Origin: Phellopilus nigrolimitatus
Taxonomy: Eukaryota; Basidiomycota; Agaricomycetes; Hymenochaetales; Hymenochaetaceae
Direction: 5' to 3'
DNA length: 64,000 nt
Assembly (NCBI GenBank): GCA_021029095.1
Contig: JAJOHG010000046.1
Span: forward strand, 62,001-126,000
Of this stretch, positions 47,965 through 59,676 are shown piece by piece. The position numbers and the translations under genes were made by a program. Numbering within the stretch: the stretch's first letter is position 1; each line of letters opens with the position of its first letter. Below the pieces are notes generated by a model that saw only the letters and a program-made list of their open reading frames with translations, had not been told where the DNA came from and ran no database searches.

Positions 47965-50690
47965 CTTATAAATAAGCGTCGCCCACGATTCAAGCTCAGA
48001 AGCGCCCGTTCCATCGTTCCCACGCGCAAGTTTTCCCAACACAGCCGCATCAGGCCACGCCGGCGCCGTAACATGCCCTGTCCTCGTGTTCCCCGACGCC
48101 CAACTTCAATTTGCTGCGCCGCTGTCTGCCTCGCCTCCGCCGCGTGTCCGTCGCTCCTCGTTGTCGCTGCGGTTTCATTATTTTTCTCCCATTTTTTCTG
48201 CTATTTCCTAGGCTGCGCACTGCGGCGCGGGCAAGCAGAACAAAAGAGCCATATGGACAGGTACAGCCTCGGACCCGCCGACCCGCCGAGCGATGACTCC
48301 TCGATAACCCTCGGCCCACAGCCGATTTCTTATCAGCTGACAAACCCTCCAACCCACCCGGTCACAATCGCCGGGTCCTCCTCCCACGCCCCACAGCCCC
48401 GTTTTTCCATTTCCGGCAGTCCGCCCCGTCGGATCTCCTCGGCGGCGCGGGGAGGCGCGGGAATGCGGACACCGCAAGGCGCATGCTGTGCTCCCGCTCC
48501 GCCTGTTTGGGTTCATAAGCGCTCGCTTCGCCTGTGCAAACCCTAATACAGCTTGCCAATCAGCGCTCGGTTCCTAATCAGCACCGCCACCCGCTCGCTT
48601 CGGTGCTGGCCACGTCCTGCCACGTCGGAGCGCCAGAGGAACGACGCGCGGCCGACCTCGAAAGCTTGTTACCAAGCGAATCAATAGAACGAGCTCGAAG
48701 TGTCCCGCATCTCCACGGACACGCGTACTAATCACGTATTGTTGCTTAGAAAGCTCAAGTACATTATAGTCCGCACGCTCTGCACGCCTAGCAAGATCCT
48801 TGTATACCGTGCAGTGCCGGGCCCGCAATGCGCGGCCGCGCCTGCCAATTTAGACGCCTGTGTACACAGGACCGGTTCCCGCGCAGGCGCATGATGACAT
48901 CGCATCTCCGAACCCTGCACATTGACTGCGAGGCGCAGTCTCATTAGCATCATCGGTACGCAATCACCCAGTGGGATACTCTCGGCGACGGGAGTAGGAC
49001 TATAGCGATCCTCCGAGTACACATCGTGAAACTCGCGGCCAGAGCTCAGTGGGTCTTATTTTGTTTTGCCGTGTCAAGATGCTTTATTAGCTCTGAGGAC
49101 TAGAAAGCGCAGGCAGCGCACTTGGATATCAGCTGCGTCCAATTTCATCAAGTACTATTTTGTATAAATGATCTACCACTACCTGTCCGGATGCAAAAAG
49201 ACAAGAGCAGACTCGGTACGCCCCCGCCGGGGCCGGCGCAATCAGGCGCTCGTTAACTTTGCCATCGCTAATATACTGTACTTACGAGCGCTCTACTTCC
49301 CACCTGACACTTGTCATCGTCGACAACACATGAATAAGTCCATCCTACTACGTCTCGACCTCAAGCTGACATGCGCACTCTCGCTTGCCGCTGTATGCCT
49401 CCGGCATATATCAAAACTTGTTCAGGAATCCAGGTCAACGTAACACCGACCTAGACGTCGGCCTTGGGGCCGTACTTTAATCAAATGACAGCCACCGTCC
49501 AATACAACGTCCCGACCATCGCCGTGCGTTCCGTGTGTGCGGCCGCCGGACACATGTCGGATTCCCGAGAGCAGACCCAGCGCACACGCACGGATTTGAA
49601 CCTCGCGAAGCGAGTGCGTTTTCAGCGACACCATTGACGTGCGCGTTTCCAACCTGGACATGCTGCCGTGTTTGATGATGCCTGATCTCCCGGGAGAGAC
49701 ACCCAGATCCTGTCGATGGAGCAGTCCTAAATGTGTATTTTTTTTCTCCACGATACGTTCGAAGCAGTCAAGCTCCGGGAGGAAATACTGCCTTACAGAG
49801 CGGTCTAAACTTTAGGACGCGGGGAATCACAGAATTAAACAGTTTCCCGTAAGGCGAATGAGCTTCGCTGTGCAGCGCCCGACCGCCAGTATTTCGCGTC
49901 TTAGCCCAGCAATGTCCTCGTCCTGAGCGGACGCACAGAAACTGTCTAGTAACCTAATTTAACATGAATTCGAGGACCTATGACGTTGCTGTCAAAGCAA
50001 GGCACTAGGGCTCCGTACCGTACCGTATACGAACGACAGCGCGCATCCGTATACGGTACGACCCGTATAAATACGGCCTGTAAATGCGTCGGCGAGGGAG
50101 CATTACAATACGGACAGTATATGAATACCGTGAGTATTCGCAACCTCGATGAGGCCTTCCAGCCTGCGACACACCGATAAGTTCTCTTTTTCTTTTCTCT
50201 TCTCTTTTGAAACTAATAGCAATAAAGCTCATCTTTCTAAGTTAGATAATCCTGTCTCGTGAAAACAAGTGAGGGCAACTCACCAGGATTGTAATACGGT
50301 TACAGGCCGTATTAATGCGGCCCATATTTTTTTCCTCTCTTCTGCTCGATGCCGATACGGCCCGTTTCCAGTATACGGCACGGCCGTCATCCGTAACTAC
50401 GGATACAGTGCGGAGCTTTACGAGGCATCAAACTCGAAATGCAGGACATGACGCCGATTCTTCAGGTACTTCAACCACATATGTCGCGCACGCTGTGCAA
50501 AGATCTCTCAAACAGCGCAACCCGCTCTCTTTCCCCTTTGTTTTTGTCCTTAGAGAGATCACGTCGAGGTGGTCCAATATCAAGTACGTAGCTCTTCTTT
50601 TCCTTTTTTAGGATATGCATGTCGCGGCGGCCCAGGTAGGTAGGTCTTGTTCTAGACAATGGCGACTCGCCTAATCGGGACACAATTGTT
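47965..50690. other. long intergenic region
   Basis: About 2.7 kb without a supported gene. TTATAAATAA near 47967 could be the TATA box of the bZIP gene on the minus strand or of an unseen plus-strand transcript. 48.0-48.6 kb is GC-rich with long chance frames on both strands that lack any family signature. A CCGTAT-rich patch is listed separately. Confidence 0.5.
50012..50410. repeat. cluster of CCGTAT/ATACGG motifs
   Basis: At least ten CCGTAT or ATACGG hexamers in about 400 bp, including the palindrome CCGTATACGG near 50047, plus related CCGTAC, GGTACG and GGCCGTATT variants. They are not in regular tandem array. No coding signal overlaps. Confidence 0.6.
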
Positions 50691-50694
50691 CTGT

Positions 50695-50740
50695 GGCTGA
50701 GCCTCCTGATCCGGCAAGTCAGCCACACAGTGGCTTCGCC
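50695..50740 (+). promoter_or_regulatory. part of the FunK1 upstream module (copy B2)
   Basis: TGTGGCTGAGCCTCCTGATC, one block of the shared module, lies about 190 bp upstream of the B2 start codon; the remaining blocks are not recognisable here. Confidence 0.4.
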
Positions 50741-50890
50741 TAGCGCAGTTTGAAAGGTGAACCGCCATTCAACTTAACTCGGGCACGAGTAAAGGATCTT
50801 CATCCACCTGCTAACGCCACATACTGCTAAGACACCCTGACCGCTACTTCATTCCTATACCCCGGCAATTACACTCTGGCCTATTAGAAC

Positions 50891-53090
50891 ATGGACTCGA
50901 AGCTATTCAAGGAGCAGCTCAGGAACGGGAGATTCGATGATTCTCCAGATCTCATCGAAGGCATATTCTCGGATGACTTTATATCGCGCAACATTCCCGG
51001 GCCAGCTCGTGTCACAGTCTCTGACATCTTAGCTGACCTCCAGGAGACCTATGGTCCTGGCTCGTACAGGAAGGCGAGCCACGGCAGGCCCGGAGCATGG
51101 GTAGAATGGAATGAAGACGATCCAGATTACCCGGACCGCGAAGAGCAAATTTCCAACTATATGAACGCGATCGGCGACAAAATCCGTGGGATGTACTCTA
51201 TTGCGTTAACATGCGTCTCCCGCGTATTCTCTGCTCGATTCAGACTCATTCCGCCAGCTGATCCGCCAGCGCACCGTGCGCAAAAACTCGACATCTGTAT
51301 CCTTACTCGTGAAACCTCAAAGTTGCCCAAGGGCAAAGCTGAAGTGGTCGCATGTGCGAGTCGTGATAGAGCAGAGCCAAACATTCACTCCAGCCGCATG
51401 CGAAGCCACGTTCGAGCAACTCTTTGAATGCGCACTCAATGTTTTCACCTCGCAGCCATATCGCCGATTTGTGCTCGGGATGGCTATTTTCAGGGATTAT
51501 GTGACCTTCCATTATTTCGACAGAGCGGGCGTTATCGCGTCCGACACATTCAACATCCACGAGCACCCCGAGAAATTCCTGCGAATCGTCATTGGCTTCC
51601 TATTCTCATCCAAGACCGAACTCGGCTACGACAATTCGATTGTCGTAGAAAACGGAAGCCTCTTCATAACCGTGAAAGACAAGAAATTCAGACTAGAGCA
51701 ACATATCTACGCCGAACCGTGCATTCGCGGGAGGGGGACGGCTTGTTACCTCGCCTCTCTCGATGGCAAGCAGTATGTAATCAAAGATTCTTGGGTGGAT
51801 GATAACCGCCAATCACCCGAGCAGCAAATTCTCAAACATCTTCACGGTGTAGCGGGCGTGCCGACTATTGCTGCTTATGACGCGGTAAAAATCGGGCGGG
51901 AAAAGGATACCACAAGGCGGCTTAGAAAAGTCTTCAAGAAACAGAAGTTCTTTGACAAGAGGGAGCTGAAGTGGCGTTCGGTGCATGTCAAGGCCGATGA
52001 TCGCGAACATCGTCGACTCGTCACGACGCCCTATGGAGATCCTTTAGAATCGTTCTCGTCCCTCATTGAGCTGATATCAGCCACACGCGATCTCATTTTA
52101 AGTATGTCGTCCTTGATCCCATGCTTCTGCTCCACATTTGCTCACCTTTCTTCTCAAAGTCGTTCGGGATCTCGCACGCAAGAATGTTCTCCATGGAGAC
52201 ATCAGTCTTCGAAATATTATTCTCGCAAGGCTAGACGAAAATTCGCCTCTTCGCAGGGCTTTCCTGATCGACTACGACTCTGCTATAAACTTTGTCAAGC
52301 AGAAAGATCTGCATGAGAGAAGGTATAGAACGGTACGCTCCACAGCTTTCTTTGCACGAGCCCATCTCTGACTTTCAGCACACAGGGCACCGTGCCTTAC
52401 ATGGCTCTTGAAATTCTTACCTGCGACGAGGACGGCGATCCCGAAGTTGCGCACACGTACTATCACGATTTGGAGTCGATTTTCTACGTTCTCTGCTGGA
52501 TATGTACCGTTTTCCAAGGCCCGGATAGCGAGAAGAGAGAGGACCTCGATTACGAGAATACGACTATCGCGGGTTGGATGGCCCAGGATCCGGAAAACGT
52601 GGATCACTATCACATTCGATTGAGGAAGAAGGTATCTGTTGTCAATCGATCTGTATTCAAGAAGGATATCCTTGGGCAATTTGCTCCATACTTCGACGAC
52701 CTCCACCCATGCTTGTCAGCCATGCGCTTGGTGCTCTTCAACAGGAACGCAGGATACGACGAAGTGAAAGAAGGCCGAGAAGCGTTGGATAAATGGGCGA
52801 CAATGTCGCAAAGAGAACGAGAGCGTGCTCCCGGGAAATACAAAGAGAAAGTCAGACAAGCGAAGAGAGTTGTTCCCCTCGCTTATCAGTATGAGGACGA
52901 AGTAATCTCAGACCTCGTGAAGATTTGCGACGACACTTTGGATGATTTGGCCAAGAAGTGCGAAGAACCTTCTACTGCTCCTGCACGGAGTACCCGTAGG
53001 CTAAGGAGCGCAGCGAAGTCGAAGCGAGCGTTAAGCCCTGACGCGTCGCTCGAGTCGAATCCAAAGCGCAGTAAAAGAGGGAACGACTAG
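50891..53090 (+). CDS. FunK1 fungal-type protein kinase, copy B2, one frame break
   Basis: Exons 50891-52101, 52160-52332 and 52386-53090. Closest to B1: MDSKLFKEQLRNGRFDD, FDRAGVIASDTFNIHEHPEKF, GRGTACYLASLDGKQYVIKD, VLHGDISLRN (Gly in place of the HRD Arg), LIDYDSAINF, GTVPYMALEIL and HDLESIFYVLCW, with a short basic tail ending SKRGND. In exon 1 the frame changes near 51345: before it KLPKGKAEV, after it HVRVVIEQSQTFTP. The exon length is one base too long for the phase of the other copies, so a one-base insertion (or two-base loss) explains it. No intron fits. Kinase lobes are otherwise intact. Confidence 0.75.
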
Positions 53091-53511
53091 CTGAGGGACG
53101 GATAACAAAAATAGGGTTGGACGCTCGGAAGGTATGCATTTCGCCATTACGAAATACGCATCTTAGCTGTTCGTATCGATGTCGCAAAGACATATTTCCT
53201 ATTCATTGGACACATACTATTATATAATATTTGCATGTTCGATAGCTAGAGCACTTCGCTGTAGTTTTAGCGGGAGGACACCATACACACTTGATGATTG
53301 GTGCTGGCGCTTCGCGCGAAACACTTTTCAGACCACAATGCGCAGCTCGCCAGCCGAAAAAAAAGGTCTACGGCGGAGGACTCACAACAAATCGCGAGCT
53401 TATTCTCTTCCTGTTCTCCAAGTTTTTTTTATTACTTGCCGGCCGACGAGAGTAACCGTTATCTACCTGCTTATGATGTGTTGCCATAGAGGGGATTGTA
53501 GAGAACAAGGA
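53091..53511. other. 3' flank of FunK1 B2, no gene seen
   Basis: AT-rich sequence between the B2 stop and repeat S. No supported frame, RNA gene or known repeat. Confidence 0.45.
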
Positions 53512-53622
53512 CGTGAGATCACAGAATGCAGAACGATCTTCTCTACTGAACATGTTCCATCTGCTAAAGAACCTTATCACCGAGAATCCAGAGCACTGGA
53601 GAACCATGCTTTGTGAGAACCA
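53512..53622. repeat. short repeat S (copy 2, inverted)
   Basis: Reverse complement of 39822-39940 (TTCCATCTGCTAAAGAACCT, CACCGAGAATCCAGAGCACT), ending in GTGAGAACCAC directly before arm B starts with ATTGATTAAACG. Marks the inner junction of arm B. Confidence 0.7.
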
Positions 53623-55584
53623 CATTGATTAAACGCACTGGCATCATTCCATTTATCCTATCCCGTCTGTCTCAATCACTTTTGTCCCGTCTGCCGTCTC
53701 CTCGTGCCTCGTCTGCCTCTCTTCGATTCCTATTTCATTTCATCCTTGGTTTCCCTTCGAGCTCTATCACGCTCTCGCTTATAGCCCCAGTCTACACGAA
53801 TCCCCACGACTCGTACAAAAGATCTATTATTTTTGTCTTATTTCGATAGTCTATGTTCCTCTGTCTTCCCTACGTCGCTAAGCTAATGCCAGTGCTGTGC
53901 GTCTTGTCCGTCCGTCCGTCTTTATGATTTGTATTTCTGAAACACACCTTCGCCATGTCCATATCGGACCGTACATGTCTAGTCGTAAGTTAGAAGGGGT
54001 GAATAAACTTAATTATTGAAGGCCACACGAGGCAAGAAGTCCCTTTTCGTAAATAGAGTTCCCTTGAGGCACGTGATGCTGACGCGTAATTTGGAGCTCC
54101 GATAATGGTTCTGAACTCCGCACAGGTTACAGTGTTGCGTGGTACAAGTATCAGATAAGACCTCTTATAAGAAAGGAGTCCCGTTTCTCGAGATTACGGG
54201 ACACGAATGGGTTCTGGCTTTCTTACTTAGAGCGGGAGGGAGACAAGACTTTTTACGTCCACCCTGGAGCTGGTAACTCCGCCCTTGCTCAGGCGCACAA
54301 TCCTGCTTCACACAGTTCATGCAATAAAATGGCTACGGTAAATTTGTTCAACTGTGCGAAACACTCATTGCAGAAGGGTTTGTTTCTGGGTGCATATGAC
54401 AGAACCGCCGTATGGGTGTGCTGAGCTGGCATCGCTCCATAGAGAACGGCGACACTGACAGCACAACGGGACACGAACAGGTGCTGGCTTCCTTATTTAG
54501 AGCGGTCGGGAGGCAAATGGGGTAGCTCCGCGCTCTCTCAGGCGCACAAACCTGCTTCACGCGTATTCAATTAGAGTTCGACGAGAAATGAGATGATGAC
54601 TCGTAAGCAGATCATCTCCTTCAAAAGCTTGAATGTTCTCGGACGTGCGGAGCACTCAACGCATCGCCCCTTTTGCCAGCGCACGGCCTTGAGAGACTTT
54701 TTTTGTTCTTTGAGGCTCCTTCGAGGCGATCACACCACTGTCCAGGCAACGTGTTTTAAGGTCAAAGCGCATCTCACTAAACTCTGGATGCGTGGCTGAG
54801 CAGCGGTCCAGAGAAGTCGCGGAATCGGCGCTTCTTTTTCCCCGCACACATGTGTGATGCGAGCTCGACAAAGCTTTCTTTATTCTAGATATTGGGGTTG
54901 CTGCGTCGCCTTGCACCTCAGGGGCAGGAGTTTCTCGGCACATTCTTTATTGCGAGAAGGGGCCTTAGCCACCGAGAAGAGCACGTTGTGAAGGTTCTGA
55001 CCTAGTCCTTTGTCCGTTTTGGCGCCTCGAGATTTGCACGTAGTGTGACCGAGGACAGAACTTGGTTTCGTGATGTTGCGGATTTTGAATAACAATAGCA
55101 TCGCCGTGTGATATGAAGAAATGAGGCGTGGAAGGGCCCTAGCAGCGTCTAAGCATCTGCACATTTACACCACACAGCCCATTCGCCCTGGATGCTGAAA
55201 TAAGAGATCTGCGATTAGAAAGGTATATACACGCCTTGGATGGTTTGCCAGTGATGACTGCGCATACTTTCGAGTGGGCGAAACGCAGGTTCACGTCGAA
55301 GAACGTGTCATTTGCCGGGAAATCGGTGCTTCATCTGGATTATCTCCGATGATATCATGGATACTCCGTTTAATCTCGAGTCGCATTGTACAGGTCCCCT
55401 TGTCAGTGGCTTCATTGATCGTAGCGCGCGCCGAGCGAAACAGCCTGTCTCATTCTTCATTTTCTCCATCAGGGTCCAAGCGACAAAAGATTAATTTCAA
55501 AACACGTCTCGCCGAGCTCCCTGTACACGAGGCTGAGCGAGAAGAATAGAAGAAGACACGTACAATGGCGGCTGTGAAATAGAC

Positions 55585-55795
55585 CCGTTCGACCGGCCAG
55601 CGATGTGGCTGGATTTCCTGATTCGGCACGCGATCGTGACGGACGCGACAATGGATGTCACGCGTTTTGCCTTTTCGAACTCCAACCACCATCTCACCAG
55701 CCACAGTGCACTCAGAACGAGGCACCCAGACTAGCCAGCCACAGGACTCTTTGTGTCCTCGCCCAGGGTAGTTTAAAAGGAGTGAATAAACGGTA
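55585..55795 (+). promoter_or_regulatory. shared FunK1 upstream module (copy A5)
   Basis: GCGATGTGGCTGGATTTCCT, CAATGGATGTCACGC, CTTTTCGAACTCC, CAGCCACAGGACTCTTTGTG and a TATA-like GTTTAAAAGG at 55771-55780, about 70 bp before the A5 start codon. Best preserved example of the module next to an intact gene. Confidence 0.62.
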
Positions 55796-55848
55796 AGCCA
55801 GAATCCGCTCTCCCCTCTCCGAATTTTTACTGACTTGCACTTTTCACA

Positions 55849-58800
55849 ATGTTTGAACCTTCTGCTACAGACCAGTCGACTCACCACGTCTCCGCTGCGT
55901 GAGTTTACCGCATCCTGTCTGTATTTCTCGTCTGTGAACTAACCCAGCATTCTCCAATCACAGAGAACTACAGACTTTAGCTTCTCGTCTAGAACTCGAC
56001 GACGAAAGCGGCGGCGCCGAAGACGAAGTTCCGCGCCACCGGTAAGCCATCAACTTTTATCTCTCGTTAGTTGCCGTGCTCACCCTTGAACTGTGCGATC
56101 TCGCTTACAGGATATACTTTGGCCCGGCCATCGACGAGCGAGACGAGCACAAGTGGACACCTTTGACAGTCAGGACACGAGCATCGTATCTGCCCGACAG
56201 ACTCTTGCATCAACCTCAAACTTACGACAACATGGGCGCGACACTACTCAATGAGGTCAAGGACTCCAAGTTCGATGATGTTCCTGGACTCCTTGAGAGA
56301 AAGTTCTCAGATGAAGTTCTTGCTCGCGGTGTAGGACAAGGACACGTTGATATTTCCGCCATCTTTGAGGGACTTAAGAAGATGGGAGCAAGGATTGGTG
56401 GTTATCTCCCGCATAAAACTCGTCCTGGATACAAATATCCTGGGTCGTGGTCAAACTGGCTTAGGGCGTCCAACAAATGTCACGAAGCAAAGGTTTCACA
56501 CTACGTGAATGCGATGATGCTCAACATCGAGGAGATGTTTCCCACTTTGAGGCGCAACAGACCTCGTGTGTTTGATGCTCGCTTCACCGACTCTGCACCA
56601 GCTGGGGTACCCGTGCCATGTCTACGCAAACCAGACATGGTTCTCCTCGATCGTAACGATGCAAAGCAAGAAGAAGTTTCCTGGAGTCAGATACGTAGCA
56701 CTTGGGAGTTGAAGGCTTTGAGTAAGCAGGACGCATCCCAGTCTGCGCACCGCAGAAAATCTTTCGAGCAACTCTTGCAGTCTGCACGCTTAATCTTCGC
56801 CTCTCAATCTAACCGTCGCTTCGTTTGCGGCATGACAATGGTGAACGATGATGCCAAATTCTACGTTTTCGACAGGTCGGGCGTGGTTTCTTCCGAGACC
56901 TTCAACATACATACGGAGCCTGAAAAGTTCCTTCGTGCGGTTCTCGGGTTCTTTCTTGCTGATGACACCGACCTAGGCTTGGATCCTTCGATCGTGTACG
57001 AAGGGAAGAAACGATTTATGACAGTGGACGGCATCAAGTATGAAATCGTGAGGGAAATCTACGTTGAATCGTGCGTTCGTGGAAGGGGAACGGTCTGCTT
57101 CCTCGCCGTGCATGACAATAAGGAATATGTCATCAAGGACTCTTGGGTCGACGACTCGGGCTCTTGTCAAGTTTCTGAGTACGACATGCTAAAGCGCCTC
57201 AAAGAGGTAGATGGTGTCCCTACTATGATCGCACAAGAATCTGTAAAGATACATGGCACGAAGGATACTACAGCGACCGATAGGGATTTCCTCCACGATC
57301 AGCAACTCCTAAAAGACGTAAGTACTGTCCTCGAGAACAAATGGACGAAAGCGAATGAGAAGACAAAGACTCGCGAGCATCGTCGCGCCGTCATCGAGCC
57401 CTTCGGGAAAAGTTTAGAGAATTTCAGCTGTCTCTATGAGCTAGTGTTGGCTATCAAGACTATCTTCCAGAGTGAGTTGTTGCTTTACAGTTTAGTCCTA
57501 CATTAGTACTCAATGCAGCTGTTCCCCTTAGCCATAAAGAGACTCGCGGACGAAGGCGTTTTACACCAAGACATCAGCCTTGGAAATATCATTCTTGCAA
57601 AGGACAAGAGCGGAGGCCCCTTTCGAAAGGCTTTCCTGATCGACTTCGACCAAGCTATTGACATGACAGAGCAGATGCTTGAACATGCGAAGGGGAAACG
57701 CGCGGTACGCTCTAGTTTTGTATTCACCATCCTATTAGCTTTTAAAATCTGGAATTCAGGGTACTTTGCCATTCATGGCCATTGAGCTGCTGCGATCCTA
57801 CAAAGACGGAAAGCCCATGTTCCCTCACGCATACTATCACGACTTGGAGTCTGTCTTCTACGTTCTATGCTGGCTTTGTATCGTGCTTGAAGGACCGTAC
57901 AACAAGAAGCGGGATTCGGACAATTTCGACTTCGAAGGATCGGAAATTACGAAATGGTCTGGTTTGCACATTCCTAACGCTTCTCTCGATCACATTTGGT
58001 CAAGCAAGCAGGGAGTCATGAAGGACCCAATTAGCTTCAAAAGTCTCATCGTTGACAATTTCGCGCCTTATTTTGCGGACCTAGGGCCATGCCTCCGGTC
58101 CATTCGTGGTATTCTTTTCCCTATTCCGGGAAGCGACCCCGAAACGCTTGAGAAGGTATTGAATATGGTTGATGATGAAATGAAGAAGCCTCCGAAGGAC
58201 AGGAACGAAATTCTTCTCTCTTTAGTAAAAAATACGATCCCTCTTTCAAAACGAAAGCGGGATGAGGTTTTCGCTGAAATCAATGAAGTTCTAGATAAGA
58301 CTTTGAAGGATCTGAGCAGCAAGGGCAAGGACAAACCTGAGGCTCCCCCTCCCGGGCTAAAGCGCACTCCGAATGCGTATCTCGATGGTCACCCTCAGAA
58401 CGCAGCCTCCAGAGTCAAATATAACAACGTCGGAGATGATACACTGCCAGTAGACGGCGAGAAGGAAGAAACCATTCTAAAGGAGGACGAAGACGGAGAC
58501 GAAAACAAAGACGAAAACAAAGACGCAAATGCGGATGGGGATGGAGAAGGTATCGACTCTACGGACAGCGGAGACAAAGGAGGCCGATCCATCAAATCCC
58601 TCGGCAAGGAGCGCGAGGTGCGCGTAGAGAACGCCGTGGGACATGTCACGCTCAGCAGCCGCTTCCTTGCGCGCGTAAATGCAACGTCCGGAAGTTCGAG
58701 GAGAAGCTTTAACAGGGACGGTATCGACGCCGGTGGCGGAGAACAGTTTACAGTTTCAGGTGACAAGGACAATTATTGGGGTACCAGAAAGGAGATGCGT

Positions 58801-58962
58801 GACAAGGAACGTGACGTTGGCGTTGTAAGAGCCCGGAAAGAGGGCCTGAGCAGCAACCACTCGCTATTTTCGCGATATTCGACATCCGCAGGCTCGAAGA
58901 GGACATTGGGCCCCGACGGTTCCGAAGGCAAGACTAAAATGAAGCGCCGGAAGCTGGGGTAA
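55849..58962 (+). CDS. FunK1 fungal-type protein kinase, copy A5 (most complete, mosaic)
   Basis: Five exons with consistent phases: 55849-55898, 55964-56041, 56111-57471, 57532-57704, 57760-58962 (954 residues). It starts MFEPSATDQSTHHVSAA and keeps the N-terminal extension (IYFGPAIDERDEHKWTPL) that is out of frame in A1 and A3. Marks: FDRSGVVSSETFNIH, YVIKDSW, SEYDML, VLHQDISLGN (Gln for the HRD Arg, Asp kept), LIDFDQA, GTLPFMAIELL and HDLESVFYVLCW; an acidic ENKDENKDANADGDG tail and a terminal basic cluster (KMKRRKLG). The first 1.3 kb is almost identical to A4; from about 57160 it switches to A1/A3-like sequence, and in exon 5 back to A4-like then A3-like. Best reference model for the family here; substrate unknown. 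Confidence 0.9.
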
Positions 58963-59676
58963 GCTTCAGCTAGAGACGATTGACCTAATACGATAGATGG
59001 TTAGTACCACGACCTATTTACTTCGGATTTTACCATGCAGCAATCTGGATCCGATTTCATGCACTCTAAATACATGCCTGCATCTTATAATATTTTTCTC
59101 CTCCTTATATATGTATTTATTTCTGTACGACCGCGGTGCTGGACACATGATATATAATGATTATAATAAACGCATATTTATAAATCAGAAAGCTTGGCTT
59201 CAAATTACGAGTAGCGCTCAGCAGATTCGAATATATTAGGAAATATGTCAAGCCACAATGGGTGAGCGTCAAACGATGGAGCATCGAACGCGATCTGCTT
59301 GACTACGCCATAAATAGTTGTCTCTGTCTCAAGATTGTTACAGGAAGGCGATTCCGAAAATAGGAAGCCGGTTTTCATCGCTCTCGCGACAACGGAAATC
59401 GGAGGAAGGCTTCGGCGATATAAGGAGAATATTGCGAAGGGAAAGCGGACCAGAGGAAAGGAGGATCAGCATTCGGAAGAGGACAAAAATGTGGTAACTT
59501 AATCTTGACTTCAACAAGTCTTGCAAAATACACACTTTTCAAAGAGCCAGTTCGATAGCGCATTTTACCATGTCTCAGACGTCCTCGAACTCTATTGAAG
59601 ATCTAACGGTGTACTCATATCTTGGTCCGTACGAGCAATATATGTCTATTTACAAATAACACAGTACAGAGCTCGC

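Larger units (their letters stand above)
53625..59315. repeat. arm B of the large inverted duplication
   Basis: Inverted copy of 39940-45722. It carries about 2.2 kb of noncoding DNA (including both direct-repeat elements, at 54.2-54.56 kb), the FunK1 promoter module and intact FunK1 A5. Outward from about 56.2 kb the block also matches, inverted, 26.2-30.3 kb (FunK1 A3 plus the GDA1 tail), so arm B is a composite of two source regions. Confidence 0.8.

Noticed and set aside
47911..48546. Plus-strand 211-codon frame after a TTATAAATAA
   Set aside because: Low complexity, no recognised domain, and no paralog or conservation in the window.
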